This document shows positions 48,235 through 57,368 of a stretch of DNA of 64,000 bases, piece by piece. The notes under the pieces were generated by a model. It was not told where the DNA came from. It did no database searches and was given only the letters and a program-made list of their open reading frames with translations. The stretch is from Streptomyces coacervatus. Its GTDB lineage: Bacteria > Actinomycetota > Actinomycetes > Streptomycetales > Streptomycetaceae. Both the position numbers and the translations under genes were made by a program. The DNA lies in contig NZ_JARHTP010000021.1 in the NCBI RefSeq assembly GCF_029223485.1, forward strand, positions 142,997 through 206,996, read 5' to 3'. The stretch's first letter is position 1; every line of letters starts with the position of its first letter.

Positions 48235-49419
48235 GCGGCAGCCGCCGACGGCGCTGAGCCCCCACAGGGGCCACCCGCCCCCAACCACGAAAGTGGTACG
48301 GGCGGTGCGGGCGGGAAGACAAACCCGGCCGAAGGCCGGGTGCCCACCACACACCCGCACCCGAAAACACACCGCACCCCCGACGGCCTGGACGCCCACC
48401 TGGTAGTCAACCGCACAACCTTCCGCCTGGACATCAAACTCACCGCCGCCCCCGGCGACGTAGTGGCCCTCCTCGGCCCCAACGGCGCCGGCAAGACAAC
48501 CGCCCTACGCGCCCTCGCCGGCCTCGTCCCACTCACCGCCGGCCACCTCCGCCTCGACGGCGCCGAGTTGGACCGTACGCCCCCCGAGTCCCGCCCCGTC
48601 GGCGTCGTCTTCCAGGACTACCTCCTCTTCCCCCACCTCACCGCCCTGGACAACATCGCCTTCGGCCCCCGCTGCCAGGGCGCCACCAAGGCGGCCTCCC
48701 GCGCCCAGGCCGCCGAGTGGCTGGCCCGCATGGGCCTCACCGAACACGCCACCGCCAAACCCCGCCACCTCTCCGGCGGCCAGTCCCAGCGCGTCGCCCT
48801 CGCCCGCGCCCTGGCGACCAGCCCCCGCCTCCTGCTCCTCGACGAACCACTCGCCGCCCTCGACGCCCGCACCCGCCTGGAGGTACGGGCCCAACTCCGC
48901 CGCCATCTGGCCGAGTTCGAGGCAGTCGCCGTCCTCGTCACGCACGACCCGCTGGACGCCATGGTGCTGGCCGACCGCCTGGTGGTCATCGAGGACGGCC
49001 GCGCAGTCCAGGAGGGCACCCCCTCCGACATCGCCCGTCACCCCCGCACGGACTACATCGCCCAGCTCGTCGGCCTGAACCTGTACAAGGGCCACGCGGA
49101 CGGCCACACCGTCCGTCTGGACATCGGCCCCGCCATCACCACCACGGAGATCCTCTCCGGCCCGGCCTTCGTGGCGTTCCCGCCGAGCGCGGTCACCCTC
49201 TTCCGCGATCCGCCCACCGGCTCCAGCGCCCGCAACCACTGGCGCTGCGAGGTGGCCGGCCTGGAGACCCACGGCGACCAGATCCGCGCCGACCTGACCG
49301 GCGAACTCCCCCTGGCCGCCGACCTCACGACCGTCGCCGCCGCCGAACTCGACCTGCACCCGGGCGCACCGGTCTGGGCGACGGTCAAAGCGACTCAGAC
49401 ACATGCATACCCGGCATGA
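48220..49419 (+). CDS. modC: Molybdate ABC transporter ATPase ModC
   Basis: 399 aa. Walker A LLGPNGAGKTTALRA (about residues 85-100), Q-loop VVFQDYLLF, signature LSGGQSQRVALARAL, Walker B LLLLDEPLAAL and H-loop VLVTHD are all present, with a C-terminal TOBE-like domain (VAFPPSAVTLFRD). Residues about 5-57 are a Pro/Gly/Thr-rich extension absent from usual ModC; its DNA carries inverted repeats (ACCCGGCC/GGCCGGGT near 48322), so it may be an intergenic element read in frame. It couples ATP hydrolysis to ModB. Confidence 0.9.
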   Translation: MTNTHAAAADGAEPPQGPPAPNHESGTGGAGGKTNPAEGRVPTTHPHPKTHRTPDGLDAHLVVNRTTFRLDIKLTAAPGDVVALLGPNGAGKTTALRALAGLVPLTAGHLRLDGAELDRTPPESRPVGVVFQDYLLFPHLTALDNIAFGPRCQGATKAASRAQAAEWLARMGLTEHATAKPRHLSGGQSQRVALARALATSPRLLLLDEPLAALDARTRLEVRAQLRRHLAEFEAVAVLVTHDPLDAMVLADRLVVIEDGRAVQEGTPSDIARHPRTDYIAQLVGLNLYKGHADGHTVRLDIGPAITTTEILSGPAFVAFPPSAVTLFRDPPTGSSARNHWRCEVAGLETHGDQIRADLTGELPLAADLTTVAAAELDLHPGAPVWATVKATQTHAYPA

Positions 49420-49446
49420 CTCGCAAAGCGCCGTAAGTTGATGCTC

Positions 49447-49866
49447 ATGACCCTGAGCATCCGCAACCAGATCCCCGGCACCGTCACCGCCGTCACCCCC
49501 GGCGAGGTGATGGCCACCGTCAAGGTCCGCCTCACCGGCGGCCAGGACATCACCGCGGCAATCACCCTGGAGTCCGTCGAGGACCTCGGCCTCGCCTCGG
49601 GCACTGCCGTACGCGCCCTCGTGAAGTCGACCGAGGTTTCCCTCGCCACCGCCCCGGTCGAGGGCCTGTCCATCCGCAACCAGCTGCCCGGCACGGTCAC
49701 CGACGTGGCCACCGGCGGCGCGATGGCCTCCGTGAAGGTCGCCGTCGACGGAGGCGAACTGACCTCCGCGATCACCAAGGACGCCGTCACGGACCTCGCC
49801 CTGTCGGCCGGCACACCCGTCGTGGCCCTGATCAAGTCGACGGAGATCTCACTCGCGACGGCATGA
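49447..49866 (+). CDS. Di-Mop molybdate-binding protein
   Basis: 139 aa made of two Mop domains: SIRNQIPGTVTAVTPGEVMA to ALVKSTEVSLAT (residues 4-65) and SIRNQLPGTVTDVATGGAMA to ALIKSTEISLAT (about 75-138). Mop domains assemble into rings that store molybdate inside the cell. TAAGTT ends 7 nt before ATG 49447, so it is probably leaderless, with its own promoter despite the short gap after modC. A terminator follows 8 bp after the stop. Confidence 0.9.
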   Translation: MTLSIRNQIPGTVTAVTPGEVMATVKVRLTGGQDITAAITLESVEDLGLASGTAVRALVKSTEVSLATAPVEGLSIRNQLPGTVTDVATGGAMASVKVAVDGGELTSAITKDAVTDLALSAGTPVVALIKSTEISLATA

Positions 49867-49873
49867 CGGGAAA

Positions 49874-49895
49874 GGGCCCCGCCGAAGCGGGGCCC
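49874..49895. terminator. Bidirectional terminator with CGAA loop
   Basis: GGGCCCCGC pairs with GCGGGGCCC around a CGAA tetraloop between the convergent Mop and gcvP genes. Confidence 0.88.
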
Positions 49896-49913
49896 TCATC
49901 CACTACTACTGCC

Positions 49914-52799
49914 TCAGTCCTCGTATGCGTCCATCGGCGGGCACGAGCAGACCAGGTTGCGGTCACCGAAGGCCTGGTCGATCCGGCGCACCGGCGGCCA
50001 GTACTTGTCGGCGGCCGAGACCCCGGCCGGGAACACGGCCTCCTCGCGCGAGTAGGCGTGCTCCCACTCACCGCCCAGTGCGGCGGCGGTGTGCGGAGCG
50101 CCCCGCAGCGGATTGTCATCCGCGGGCCACTCCCCCGCCCCGACCTTCTCGATCTCCGCACGAATGGCGATCATCGCGTCGCAGAACCGATCCAGCTCGA
50201 CGAGGTCCTCGGACTCGGTCGGCTCGATCATCAGCGTGCCGGCCACCGGGAACGACATCGTCGGCGCGTGGAACCCGTAGTCGATGAGCCGCTTGGCCAC
50301 ATCGTCCACCGTCACTCCGGTCGCCTTGGTCAGCGGCCGCAGATCGATGATGCTCTCGTGCGCGACCAGCCCGCCGGGGCCGGTGTAGAGCACGGGGTAG
50401 TGCGGCTCGAGCCGCTTGGCGATGTAGTTGGCGCTCAGGACCGCCACCTGGGTCGCCCGCTTCAGCCCCTCCCCACCCATGAGCCGGACGTACGCCCACG
50501 AGATCGGCAGGATGCCCGCGGAACCCCACGGAGCCGCCGAGATCGGCCCGACGCCCGTCTCCGGACCGGCCGCGGGCTGCATCGGGTGGTTCGGCAGATA
50601 CGGCGCCAGGTGCGCACGCACACCGACCGGCCCGACGCCCGGACCGCCGCCACCGTGCGGAATGCAGAAGGTCTTGTGCAGATTCAGATGCGAGACGTCA
50701 CCGCCGAAGTGCCCCGGCTTGGCAAGCCCCACAAGGGCGTTGAGGTTGGCGCCGTCGACGTACACCTGCCCGCCGGCCTCGTGCACCTGCGCGCAGATGT
50801 CGGCGACGTGCTCCTCGAACACCCCGTGTGTCGAGGGGTACGTGATCATCAGCACCGCCAGCTCGTCGCGGTACTGCTCGATCTTCGCCCGCAGGTCCTC
50901 GACGTCGATCTCGCCGTCCTCGGCGGTCTTCACGACGACGACCTTCATGCCCGCCATGACGGCACTCGCGGCGTTCGTACCGTGTGCGGACGACGGAATG
51001 AGACACACGGTCCGCTGCTCGTCGCCATTGGCCCGGTGGTACCCACGCACCGCAAGCAGCCCGGCCAGCTCGCCCTGGGATCCGGCGTTGGGCTGCAACG
51101 ACACCTTGTCGTATCCGGTGACCTCGGCGAGCCGCTCCTCCAGCTCACGGATGAGCGTGAGGTAGCCCTGTGCCTGCTCGGCGGGCGCGAAGGGGTGCAG
51201 CTGACCGAACTCGGGCCAGGTGACCGGCTCCATCTCGGTGGTCGCGTTGAGCTTCATGGTGCAGGAGCCGAGCGGGATCATGCCCCGGTCGAGCGCGTAG
51301 TCGCGGTCGGCGAGCCTGCGCAGATAGCGCAGCATCGCGGTCTCGGAGCGGTACTGCCGGAAGACCGGGTGGGTCAGGTAGTCGTCAGTCCGCAGCAGAC
51401 CGGCGGGCAGGGAGTCCCCGGTCGCCGCGTCCAGCGCCTCGATGTCGCCCTCGACCCCGAACGCGGTCCACACGGCTCCCAGCTGGGCTCGCGCAGTGGT
51501 CTCGTCACAGGCGATCGACACATGGTCGGTGTCGACGAGGTGAAGGTTGACGCCGTTCTCCCGCGCGGCGGCCACCACCTCGCCGGCGCGTCCCGGCACC
51601 CGCACGGTGATCGTGTCGAAGTAGGAGCCGTGCACGACCTCGACACCACCGGCCTCGAGCCCCGCGGCAAGGATCGTGGCGTACCGGTGGGTGCGCCGCG
51701 CGATGCCCTTGAGCCCATCCGGGCCGTGGTACACGGCGTACATCCCGGCCATGACGGCGAGCAGCACCTGGGCGGTGCAGATGTTGCTGGTGGCCTTCTC
51801 CCGCCGGATGTGCTGCTCACGGGTCTGCAGCGCGAGCCGGTACGCCCGGTGCCCGTCCGCGTCCACGGACACCCCCACGAGCCGCCCGGGCAGGCTGCGC
51901 GCGAACTTCTCGTGTACGGCCATGTAGCCCGCGTGCGGCCCGCCGAAGCCCATCGGCACACCGAACCGCTGGGTGGTCCCGATCGCGATGTCCGCACCGA
52001 GCTCCCCGGGCGACTTCAGCAGGGTCAGCGCGAGCAGATCGGCGGCGACGGTGACGAGCGCACCCAGCTGGTGCGCCTGGTCGATGACCGGCTTGATGTC
52101 GCGTACGGCACCGGAGGCGCCGGGGTACTGGACGAGCACGCCGTTGATCTCACGCCCCGCGACCTCGGCCGGAATGCCGTCGCTCAGGTCGGCGACCACG
52201 ACCTCCACACCGGTCGGCTCGGCACGGGTCTCGATCACGGCGATGGTCTGCGGCAGCACATCCGCATCGATCAGGAACAGGCCCTTCTTGTTCCTGCCCA
52301 TGCGCCGGGACAGCGCCATGGCCTCGGCGGCGGCGGTGCCCTCGTCGAGCAGCGAGGCACCGGAGGTGGGCAGCCCGGTCAGGTCGGCGACCATGGTCTG
52401 GAAGTTGAGCAGGGCCTCCAGCCGCCCCTGCGAGATCTCCGGCTGGTACGGCGTGTAAGCCGTGTACCAGGCGGGATTCTCCATGACATTGCGCAGGATG
52501 ACGGGCGGAGTGAAGGTCCCGTAGTACCCGAGCCCGATCATGGAATCGAGCACCTGGTTCCGGTCGGCGAGCGACCGCAGCTCGGCCAGCACCTCGGCCT
52601 CGGTACGCGCGCCCGCAAGCTCCAGGGCATGCGAGTTCTTGATCACATCCGGCACTGCGGCGGCGGTGAGCTCGTCCAGCGAGCCGTATCCGACGTGCGC
52701 GAGCATCTTGGCCCGTGCCTCGTGATCAGGCCCGATATGGCGCTGCTCGAAGGGGATCCCCTGTTCGAGCTCGGAAAGCGGAATGCGATGGGCGGTCAT
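49914..52799 (-). CDS. gcvP: Glycine dehydrogenase (aminomethyl-transferring), P-protein
   Basis: 961 aa, single-chain P-protein with two homologous halves. The PLP lysine lies in HLNLHKTFCIPHGG (about residue 710), followed by the glycine-rich GGGPGVGPVG loop. It decarboxylates glycine and passes the aminomethyl group to lipoyl GcvH. The start ATG 52799 has AGGAGG 8 nt upstream. A glycine riboswitch fills the 5' leader, so expression should rise with glycine. gcvT and gcvH are not in the window. Confidence 0.97.
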   Translation of the reverse strand: MTAHRIPLSELEQGIPFEQRHIGPDHEARAKMLAHVGYGSLDELTAAAVPDVIKNSHALELAGARTEAEVLAELRSLADRNQVLDSMIGLGYYGTFTPPVILRNVMENPAWYTAYTPYQPEISQGRLEALLNFQTMVADLTGLPTSGASLLDEGTAAAEAMALSRRMGRNKKGLFLIDADVLPQTIAVIETRAEPTGVEVVVADLSDGIPAEVAGREINGVLVQYPGASGAVRDIKPVIDQAHQLGALVTVAADLLALTLLKSPGELGADIAIGTTQRFGVPMGFGGPHAGYMAVHEKFARSLPGRLVGVSVDADGHRAYRLALQTREQHIRREKATSNICTAQVLLAVMAGMYAVYHGPDGLKGIARRTHRYATILAAGLEAGGVEVVHGSYFDTITVRVPGRAGEVVAAARENGVNLHLVDTDHVSIACDETTARAQLGAVWTAFGVEGDIEALDAATGDSLPAGLLRTDDYLTHPVFRQYRSETAMLRYLRRLADRDYALDRGMIPLGSCTMKLNATTEMEPVTWPEFGQLHPFAPAEQAQGYLTLIRELEERLAEVTGYDKVSLQPNAGSQGELAGLLAVRGYHRANGDEQRTVCLIPSSAHGTNAASAVMAGMKVVVVKTAEDGEIDVEDLRAKIEQYRDELAVLMITYPSTHGVFEEHVADICAQVHEAGGQVYVDGANLNALVGLAKPGHFGGDVSHLNLHKTFCIPHGGGGPGVGPVGVRAHLAPYLPNHPMQPAAGPETGVGPISAAPWGSAGILPISWAYVRLMGGEGLKRATQVAVLSANYIAKRLEPHYPVLYTGPGGLVAHESIIDLRPLTKATGVTVDDVAKRLIDYGFHAPTMSFPVAGTLMIEPTESEDLVELDRFCDAMIAIRAEIEKVGAGEWPADDNPLRGAPHTAAALGGEWEHAYSREEAVFPAGVSAADKYWPPVRRIDQAFGDRNLVCSCPPMDAYED

Positions 52800-52867
52800 T
52801 GCGGAGGCCTCCTGGTCTGACACGACCTTCGAGGGGCACCACGGCGCGGGTCCCCGGACGGCCTCCC

Positions 52868-53066
52868 CCTCTGTCATCTCAACCTGAGAGCTTCACCGGA
52901 ACACCCGAGGGTGCCCGGCTTTCACCGTCGGTGAGAGCGGAAGCCGTCGACACCCGCCCTGCTTTCCAGAGTGACCTCGTCCGCGCGGTACGTGGGCCTG
53001 AGAGATTCCGGGGAGGATTTGCTCCTTCGGCGCCTCCGATGGTGTCCGGAGGACTCTCCCGCACGG
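52868..53066 (-). ncRNA. Glycine riboswitch (apparently tandem)
   Basis: On the minus strand the leader of gcvP starts near GGGAGAGTCCTC and contains GCGCCGAAGGAGCAA, ATCTCTCAGG and CACTCTGGAAAGC, the conserved pieces of a glycine aptamer. A second block, CACCGACGGTGAAAGCC to GGTGAAGCTCTCAGGTTGA, fits a partner aptamer. It ends about 70 nt before the start codon. In other bacteria the class activates gcv genes when glycine is abundant. Confidence 0.88.
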
Positions 53067-53184
53067 GGTCAGCAGCCGCTGTCAGCCTACCAGCGAGCGC
53101 AGCACCCGATCGTTCGAGTGGCCGCGCTGCCCGATGTGCTCTTTTGTAGTGCTTACGGATGAGTTGCGACCAAGTGGAGGGCCC

Positions 53185-53562
53185 GTGCAGACCGACATCG
53201 ATCCGCGCAACCTGATCGGCCGCAAGGCGTTCGACCGCAACGGCACCAAGCTCGGCACCATCGACGAGGTCTACCTCGACGACGCGACCGGTGTGCCGGA
53301 GTGGGCGGCCATACGCACCGGCCTGTTCTCCCGGGACGCCTTCGTCCCTCTGGAGCCCAGCGAACTGATCGAGGGCACCCTCCACGTCCCCTTCGACCGG
53401 TCCCTCATCAAGGACGCCCCCGACTTCGGCGTCGGCCGCCATCTCTCCCCCGAACAGGAGCTCCAGCTCTACCACCACTACGGCCTCGACATCGCCGCTC
53501 CTCCCCCGTTCCCGGACCGCGACTTCGGCAAGCTCGCGGGCACGGAGGACGCGGACGCCTGA
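53185..53562 (+). CDS. PRC-barrel domain protein
   Basis: 125 aa. IDPRNLIGRKAFDRNGTKLG, EVYLDDATGVPEWAAIRTGL and AFVPLEPSEL form one PRC-barrel; a helical tail (LSPEQELQLYHHYGLD) follows. PRC-barrel proteins often take part in RNA metabolism or photosynthesis-derived complexes, but in Streptomyces many are of unknown role. GTG 53185 is chosen with GGAGGG just upstream. It is divergent from gcvP. Confidence 0.85.
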   Translation: MQTDIDPRNLIGRKAFDRNGTKLGTIDEVYLDDATGVPEWAAIRTGLFSRDAFVPLEPSELIEGTLHVPFDRSLIKDAPDFGVGRHLSPEQELQLYHHYGLDIAAPPPFPDRDFGKLAGTEDADA

Positions 53563-53700
53563 CGCAACCCACGTAGCCTGCGGGCAGTCGTGCCGCAGGG
53601 GCGGCTCCCGACCCAAAGCAAGGCGGCACCCCGCAGCGCCGGGCTGCGCACCCACCCCCCGGCCCAGCCCCAACGCCGGTCACGCACGAAACTCCGTCCA

Positions 53701-55044
53701 CTACAGCCCCGGTCTCCCCGCCACCAACGGCAACGGATCAGCCGCCTCCAGCTCAGGATCATCGATCCGAAACGTCCGCACCCGCCCCGGCTCCGACCCC
53801 GGCGTCTCGAACCGCACGGTCACCCGCCCGAGCCCACTCCCCTGCACCCACCCGTGCCCGAACCCGGCATGCCGCACATCGTGCCCCGAGGGCCACCGCC
53901 GCTCGACCACCACCTGCTGCTCCTCGACGGGCTCCTCGTCCCCCTCCTCCACCGAATGTTCCGCCCCCTCCCCCGCAGCCTGCGCAAACAGATCCTCCTG
54001 CGTGTAGTCGGCCAGCCCGCTGACCCCGACCCCCAGCAGCCGCACACCCCCCGTCGTGTCCACCGAATCCAGCAGCCGGGCGGCAGCCTCCCGCACCACC
54101 GCCGGATCGTCCGTGGGCCCCCGCAGCGTCTCGGAACGAGTCAGTGTGGAGAAGTCGTAGCGCCGCACCTTCAGCACGATGGTCCGGCCCGACAGCCCCG
54201 CACCCCGCAGCCGCCGCACACACCGGTCGGCCAGCCGCTGCACTTCCAGCCCCACCCTCACCCGGTCATGGATGTCCACGTCGTACGTGTCCTCGACCGA
54301 GACCGACTTGGCCTCCCGCTCGGCCACCACGGGCCGGTCGTCGTGAGCCAGCGCCATGGCGTACAACGCATGCCCATGGGCCTTGCCCAGCAGCCGGACG
54401 AGCTCGTCCTCACCGGCCTCGGCGATCTCGTCGACCGTCGTGATGCCGGCCCGCCGCAGATGGTCCCCCGTCGCCGGTCCCACCCCCGGCAGCGTCCGTA
54501 CCGACATCGGACCGAGCAGCGCCCGCTCGGTCCCGGGCTCGATCAGCACCAGCCCGTCCGGCTTGGCCTCCTCCGAGGCGATCTTCGCGACCATCTTGGA
54601 CGCGGCGAGACCCACGGACCCGGTGAGCCCCGTGCCAACCCGTATGTCGGCGCGCAGCTTCTCCCCCACCAGCCGCGCCGACGCCGCGTCCCAGGCCGCC
54701 TCCCCGGCTTCCAGATCCACAAAGGCCTCGTCCAGGCTCAGCGGCTCCACCAGCGGCGACAGCGAGTGCAGCAGCCCCATGACCTGCTCGCTGATCGCCC
54801 GGTAGAAGCCGAAGCGCGGCACCAGATACGCGGCGTTCGGCGCCAGCCGCCGAGCCTGGGCCATCGGCATCGCCGACCGCACCCCGAAGACCCGCGCCTC
54901 GTACGAAGCGGTGGCCACCACCCCGCGCGGCCCGAGCCCTCCCACGACCACGGCCTTCCCGCGCAGACTCGGCTTGGATGCCTGCTCCGCCGAGGCGTAG
55001 AAGGCATCCATGTCGAGATGCAGGATCGTGGGCGCGTTTCTCAC
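53701..55044 (-). CDS. dinB: DNA polymerase IV (Y-family)
   Basis: 447 aa. Palm motifs LHLDMDAFYASAEQ and PLSLDEAFVDL hold the catalytic acidic residues; SVGLAASKMVAKIASEEAKP and helix-hairpin-helix LPGVGPATGDHLRRAG follow. The little finger ends near residue 350, after which QEDLF gives a beta-clamp-binding motif. A further 70-residue C-terminal extension (VVERRWPSGHDVRHAG on) occurs in actinobacterial DinB. GTG 55044 starts it. It performs translesion synthesis. Confidence 0.94.
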   Translation of the reverse strand: MRNAPTILHLDMDAFYASAEQASKPSLRGKAVVVGGLGPRGVVATASYEARVFGVRSAMPMAQARRLAPNAAYLVPRFGFYRAISEQVMGLLHSLSPLVEPLSLDEAFVDLEAGEAAWDAASARLVGEKLRADIRVGTGLTGSVGLAASKMVAKIASEEAKPDGLVLIEPGTERALLGPMSVRTLPGVGPATGDHLRRAGITTVDEIAEAGEDELVRLLGKAHGHALYAMALAHDDRPVVAEREAKSVSVEDTYDVDIHDRVRVGLEVQRLADRCVRRLRGAGLSGRTIVLKVRRYDFSTLTRSETLRGPTDDPAVVREAAARLLDSVDTTGGVRLLGVGVSGLADYTQEDLFAQAAGEGAEHSVEEGDEEPVEEQQVVVERRWPSGHDVRHAGFGHGWVQGSGLGRVTVRFETPGSEPGRVRTFRIDDPELEAADPLPLVAGRPGL

Positions 55045-55122
55045 ATCTCCGATGCTGCCCTACGCCACTGACAATGCCGTCGTACGGCCGCCCGGGCCCC
55101 TGCGGAGCCGCAGGAGAAGCGG

Positions 55123-55767
55123 TCAGACCGCCCGGTTCCGCCGCCGCGCCAGCTCGTCCGCCGGGTTGTGCCCGACCAGGGTCTCGCCGGTGTCGATCCG
55201 CTCGCCGTGCAGCTGCGAGAGCGCGCTCTCGACGTCCCGCCACACCACACCGACGGCGATCCCGAAGATCCCCTGACCACCCTGGAGCAGCGCATGGACC
55301 TCGTCGGGCGAGGTGCACTCGTAGACCGTGGCGCCGTCGCTCATCAGCGTCATGCGCTCCAGGTCCCTGAAGCCCCGCTCACGCAGGTGCACCACAGCGG
55401 TGCGGATGTTCTGCAGCGACACACCGGTGTCCAGGAACCGTTTGACGATCTTCAGGACGACGACGTCCCGGAAGCTGTACAGCCGCTGTGTCCCCGACCC
55501 GTAGGCGGGTCGCACGCTCGGCTCGACGAGCCCCGTGCGGGCCCAGTAGTCCAGTTGCCGGTAGGTGATGCCGGCGGCCGCGCAGGCCGTCGGCCCGCGA
55601 TAGCCGATCTCCTCGGACGCCATGGACGTCGCCCCTCCGCTGCTCGGCACGGCCTCCGGTCGCTGCGGAGCGTGATCGGCCGCGCTGCCGTGAAGCGGGT
55701 ACGGACCGCTCTCCCCGAGACTGCGTCCGGGGGCACCCCCAGCCGTACCGTCGCCGCTGCTTCTCAC
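55123..55767 (-). CDS. MerR-family regulator of the garA-ftsR cluster
   Basis: 214 aa. A Gly/Pro-rich head (about 50 aa) precedes a MerR helix-turn-helix: YRGPTACAAAGITYRQLDYW, LYSFRDVVVLKIVKRFLDTG. The C-terminal half (GIFGIAVGVVWRDVESALSQ) matches the mycobacterial Rv1830-type family as I remember it. GTG 55767 has GGAGG 5 nt upstream. Its promoter TTGACG-17-TACCGT lies directly upstream, with a 16-bp palindrome next to the -35, so autoregulation is possible. The place between gcvP/dinB and the DUF151 gene matches the actinobacterial gene order. Confidence 0.86.
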   Translation of the reverse strand: MRSSGDGTAGGAPGRSLGESGPYPLHGSAADHAPQRPEAVPSSGGATSMASEEIGYRGPTACAAAGITYRQLDYWARTGLVEPSVRPAYGSGTQRLYSFRDVVVLKIVKRFLDTGVSLQNIRTAVVHLRERGFRDLERMTLMSDGATVYECTSPDEVHALLQGGQGIFGIAVGVVWRDVESALSQLHGERIDTGETLVGHNPADELARRRNRAV

Positions 55768-55797
55768 GCCGACCTCCGTCCTTGACCTGCCTTCTCG

Positions 55798-55852
55798 ACG
55801 GTAGGCAGTCACCAGGGGTGCGTCAACGATCGCCACACTCGGCACGCCGAGT
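55798..55852 (-). promoter_or_regulatory. Promoter and operator of the MerR gene
   Basis: On the minus strand, TTGACG (55826-55821), a 17-bp spacer and TACCGT (55803-55798) form a near-consensus promoter. The palindrome ACTCGGC-AC-GCCGAGT (55837-55852) lies 10 bp upstream of the -35. Confidence 0.7.
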
Positions 55853-56027
55853 GATAATCACCCTAAGAGTGGTTTCCCGCACCCAACCGCGGGGAAAGGC
55901 TAGCCGAATGCGCTCGGAGGGGGCCGCAGGACGCTCTCACTCGCCGTTGGCAATTGCCGGCATTTGAGCCGTGACCGACGGCGAACCGGCCCGCCGCGGA
56001 GCCTGACTCCACCGGGCCGACCACGCT

Positions 56028-56501
56028 TCACTGACTGCTTGTCCCGAAGTCCTCCGGCGAGATCTGGTCGAGGAACTCGCGGAACTTCTCCACCTCGTCC
56101 TCCTGCTCGTCCGGAATCGCGATGCCTGCGTCGTCGAGCACACCGTCGCTGCCGTAGATCGGCGTTCCGGTGCGCAGGGCCAGCGCTATGGCGTCGGACG
56201 GACGGGCACTGACTTCGACCCCGCTCGCGAAGACCAGCTCCGCGTAGAAGACGCCCTCACGCAGGTCCGTGATGCGCACTTCGGTGAGCTCCTGACCGAC
56301 GGCCTCCAGCACGTCCTTGAACAGGTCGTGGGTCAGCGGTCGTGCGGGGGCCATGCCCTGCTGGGCGAAGGCAATGGCGGTCGCCTCCCCCGGCCCGATC
56401 CAGATGGGGAGGTAACGGTCGCCTCCCACTTCGCGCAGGAGCACGATCGGTTGGTTGGAGGGCATTTCGACCCGGACACCTACGACATCGAGCTCGTTCA
56501 C
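56028..56501 (-). CDS. DUF151 bifunctional nuclease family protein
   Basis: 157 aa. MNELDVVGVRVEMPSNQPIV is the usual N-terminus and GVEVSARPSDAIALALRTGT the conserved core of the bifunctional nuclease family (DUF151). An acidic tail follows. Plant members degrade RNA and DNA; the bacterial role is unknown. TAGGGT ends 6 nt before GTG 56501, so it appears leaderless. It is next to the FtsR-type MerR gene as in mycobacteria (Rv1829 position). Confidence 0.9.
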   Translation of the reverse strand: MNELDVVGVRVEMPSNQPIVLLREVGGDRYLPIWIGPGEATAIAFAQQGMAPARPLTHDLFKDVLEAVGQELTEVRITDLREGVFYAELVFASGVEVSARPSDAIALALRTGTPIYGSDGVLDDAGIAIPDEQEDEVEKFREFLDQISPEDFGTSSQ

Positions 56502-56586
56502 ACAGCAACCCTAGGACCTGCCCGGGACGTTTGGGTAGTCGAGCCGAGAACGGGAGGCCGATCCGGCCTCCGCGGACGCGCCGCGC

Positions 56587-57324
56587 TCAGGGCAGTCGCA
56601 CGCCGAGCGAGGTCTGCACGAGGGCGGCGTGCAGCTTCACCGTGAGCGCCGCCAGCTCCTTCGTACGCGCCTGAGCATGCGCCCTGGTCTGCGGATTGCG
56701 GTGGCGCTTCAGCGGGGCCACCACCTGGTCCACGAGCCCGGCCTCACGGTCGGCGGCGGCCTTCATGGCCCTCAGATGCCGCGGTTCGATCCCGAACCGC
56801 CCGAGCTCCACGACGAGCGACGCCACGTTCACCGTCTCCGCGTCGTACGCCCCGTCCGGCAGCGGCGCGACAAGGCCGTACGACTCCCATTCCTCGAGCT
56901 CCCGCTCGCCGATCCCGGCGGCCGCGAGCAGCTCGGCCTTCCCGATCCGGGCCGCCGTGGGCCCCTCGGAGATCTCCAGGAGAGGCTCGCCGTCGCGCGG
57001 ACGGCCCACCGTGGGCAGCGGGACCGCCTCACCGCGTTCCATGGCGTCCAGGTGCTCGCGGATCACCTTGAGGGGCAGATAGTGATCCCGCTGCATCCTC
57101 AGGACGTGACCGAGGCGCTCGACGTCGTCCGCGCTGAACTTGCGATACCCCGACGCGGTGCGCTGCGGCTCGATAAGCCCCTCCGACTCCAGGAAACGGA
57201 TCTTGGAGATGGTGACTTCGGGGAACTCGTCACGCAGCACGTTCAGCACCGTGCCGATGCTCATCAGACCACTGTCCGTGGCGGCGGTGCCGTGCCCGGC
57301 ACCGCCGCTCGGTGTTCGAAGCAT
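56587..57324 (-). CDS. FtsR-type MerR regulator
   Basis: 245 aa. The helix-turn-helix part SIGTVLNVLRDEFPEVTISK and IRFLESEGLIEPQRTASGYR is nearly diagnostic for FtsR/Rv1828, the regulator of cell-division gene ftsZ in corynebacteria. The C-terminal part (ELLAAAGIGERELEEWESYG, then a helical tail) also fits. ATG 57324 has AAGGG at a good distance; ATG 57330 is too close. It is directly upstream of the DUF151 gene and downstream of the FHA gene, a conserved order. Confidence 0.9.
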   Translation of the reverse strand: MLRTPSGGAGHGTAATDSGLMSIGTVLNVLRDEFPEVTISKIRFLESEGLIEPQRTASGYRKFSADDVERLGHVLRMQRDHYLPLKVIREHLDAMERGEAVPLPTVGRPRDGEPLLEISEGPTAARIGKAELLAAAGIGERELEEWESYGLVAPLPDGAYDAETVNVASLVVELGRFGIEPRHLRAMKAAADREAGLVDQVVAPLKRHRNPQTRAHAQARTKELAALTVKLHAALVQTSLGVRLP

Positions 57325-57368
57325 GGGCATTCCCTTGGGGTCCCCCCGGACGGGGTCTGGGGGAAGGG

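Noticed and set aside
53563..53700. Gene between the PRC-barrel gene and dinB
   Set aside because: The 138-bp gap is Pro/Arg-coding in all frames without start or ribosome site; it looks like non-coding 3' sequence.
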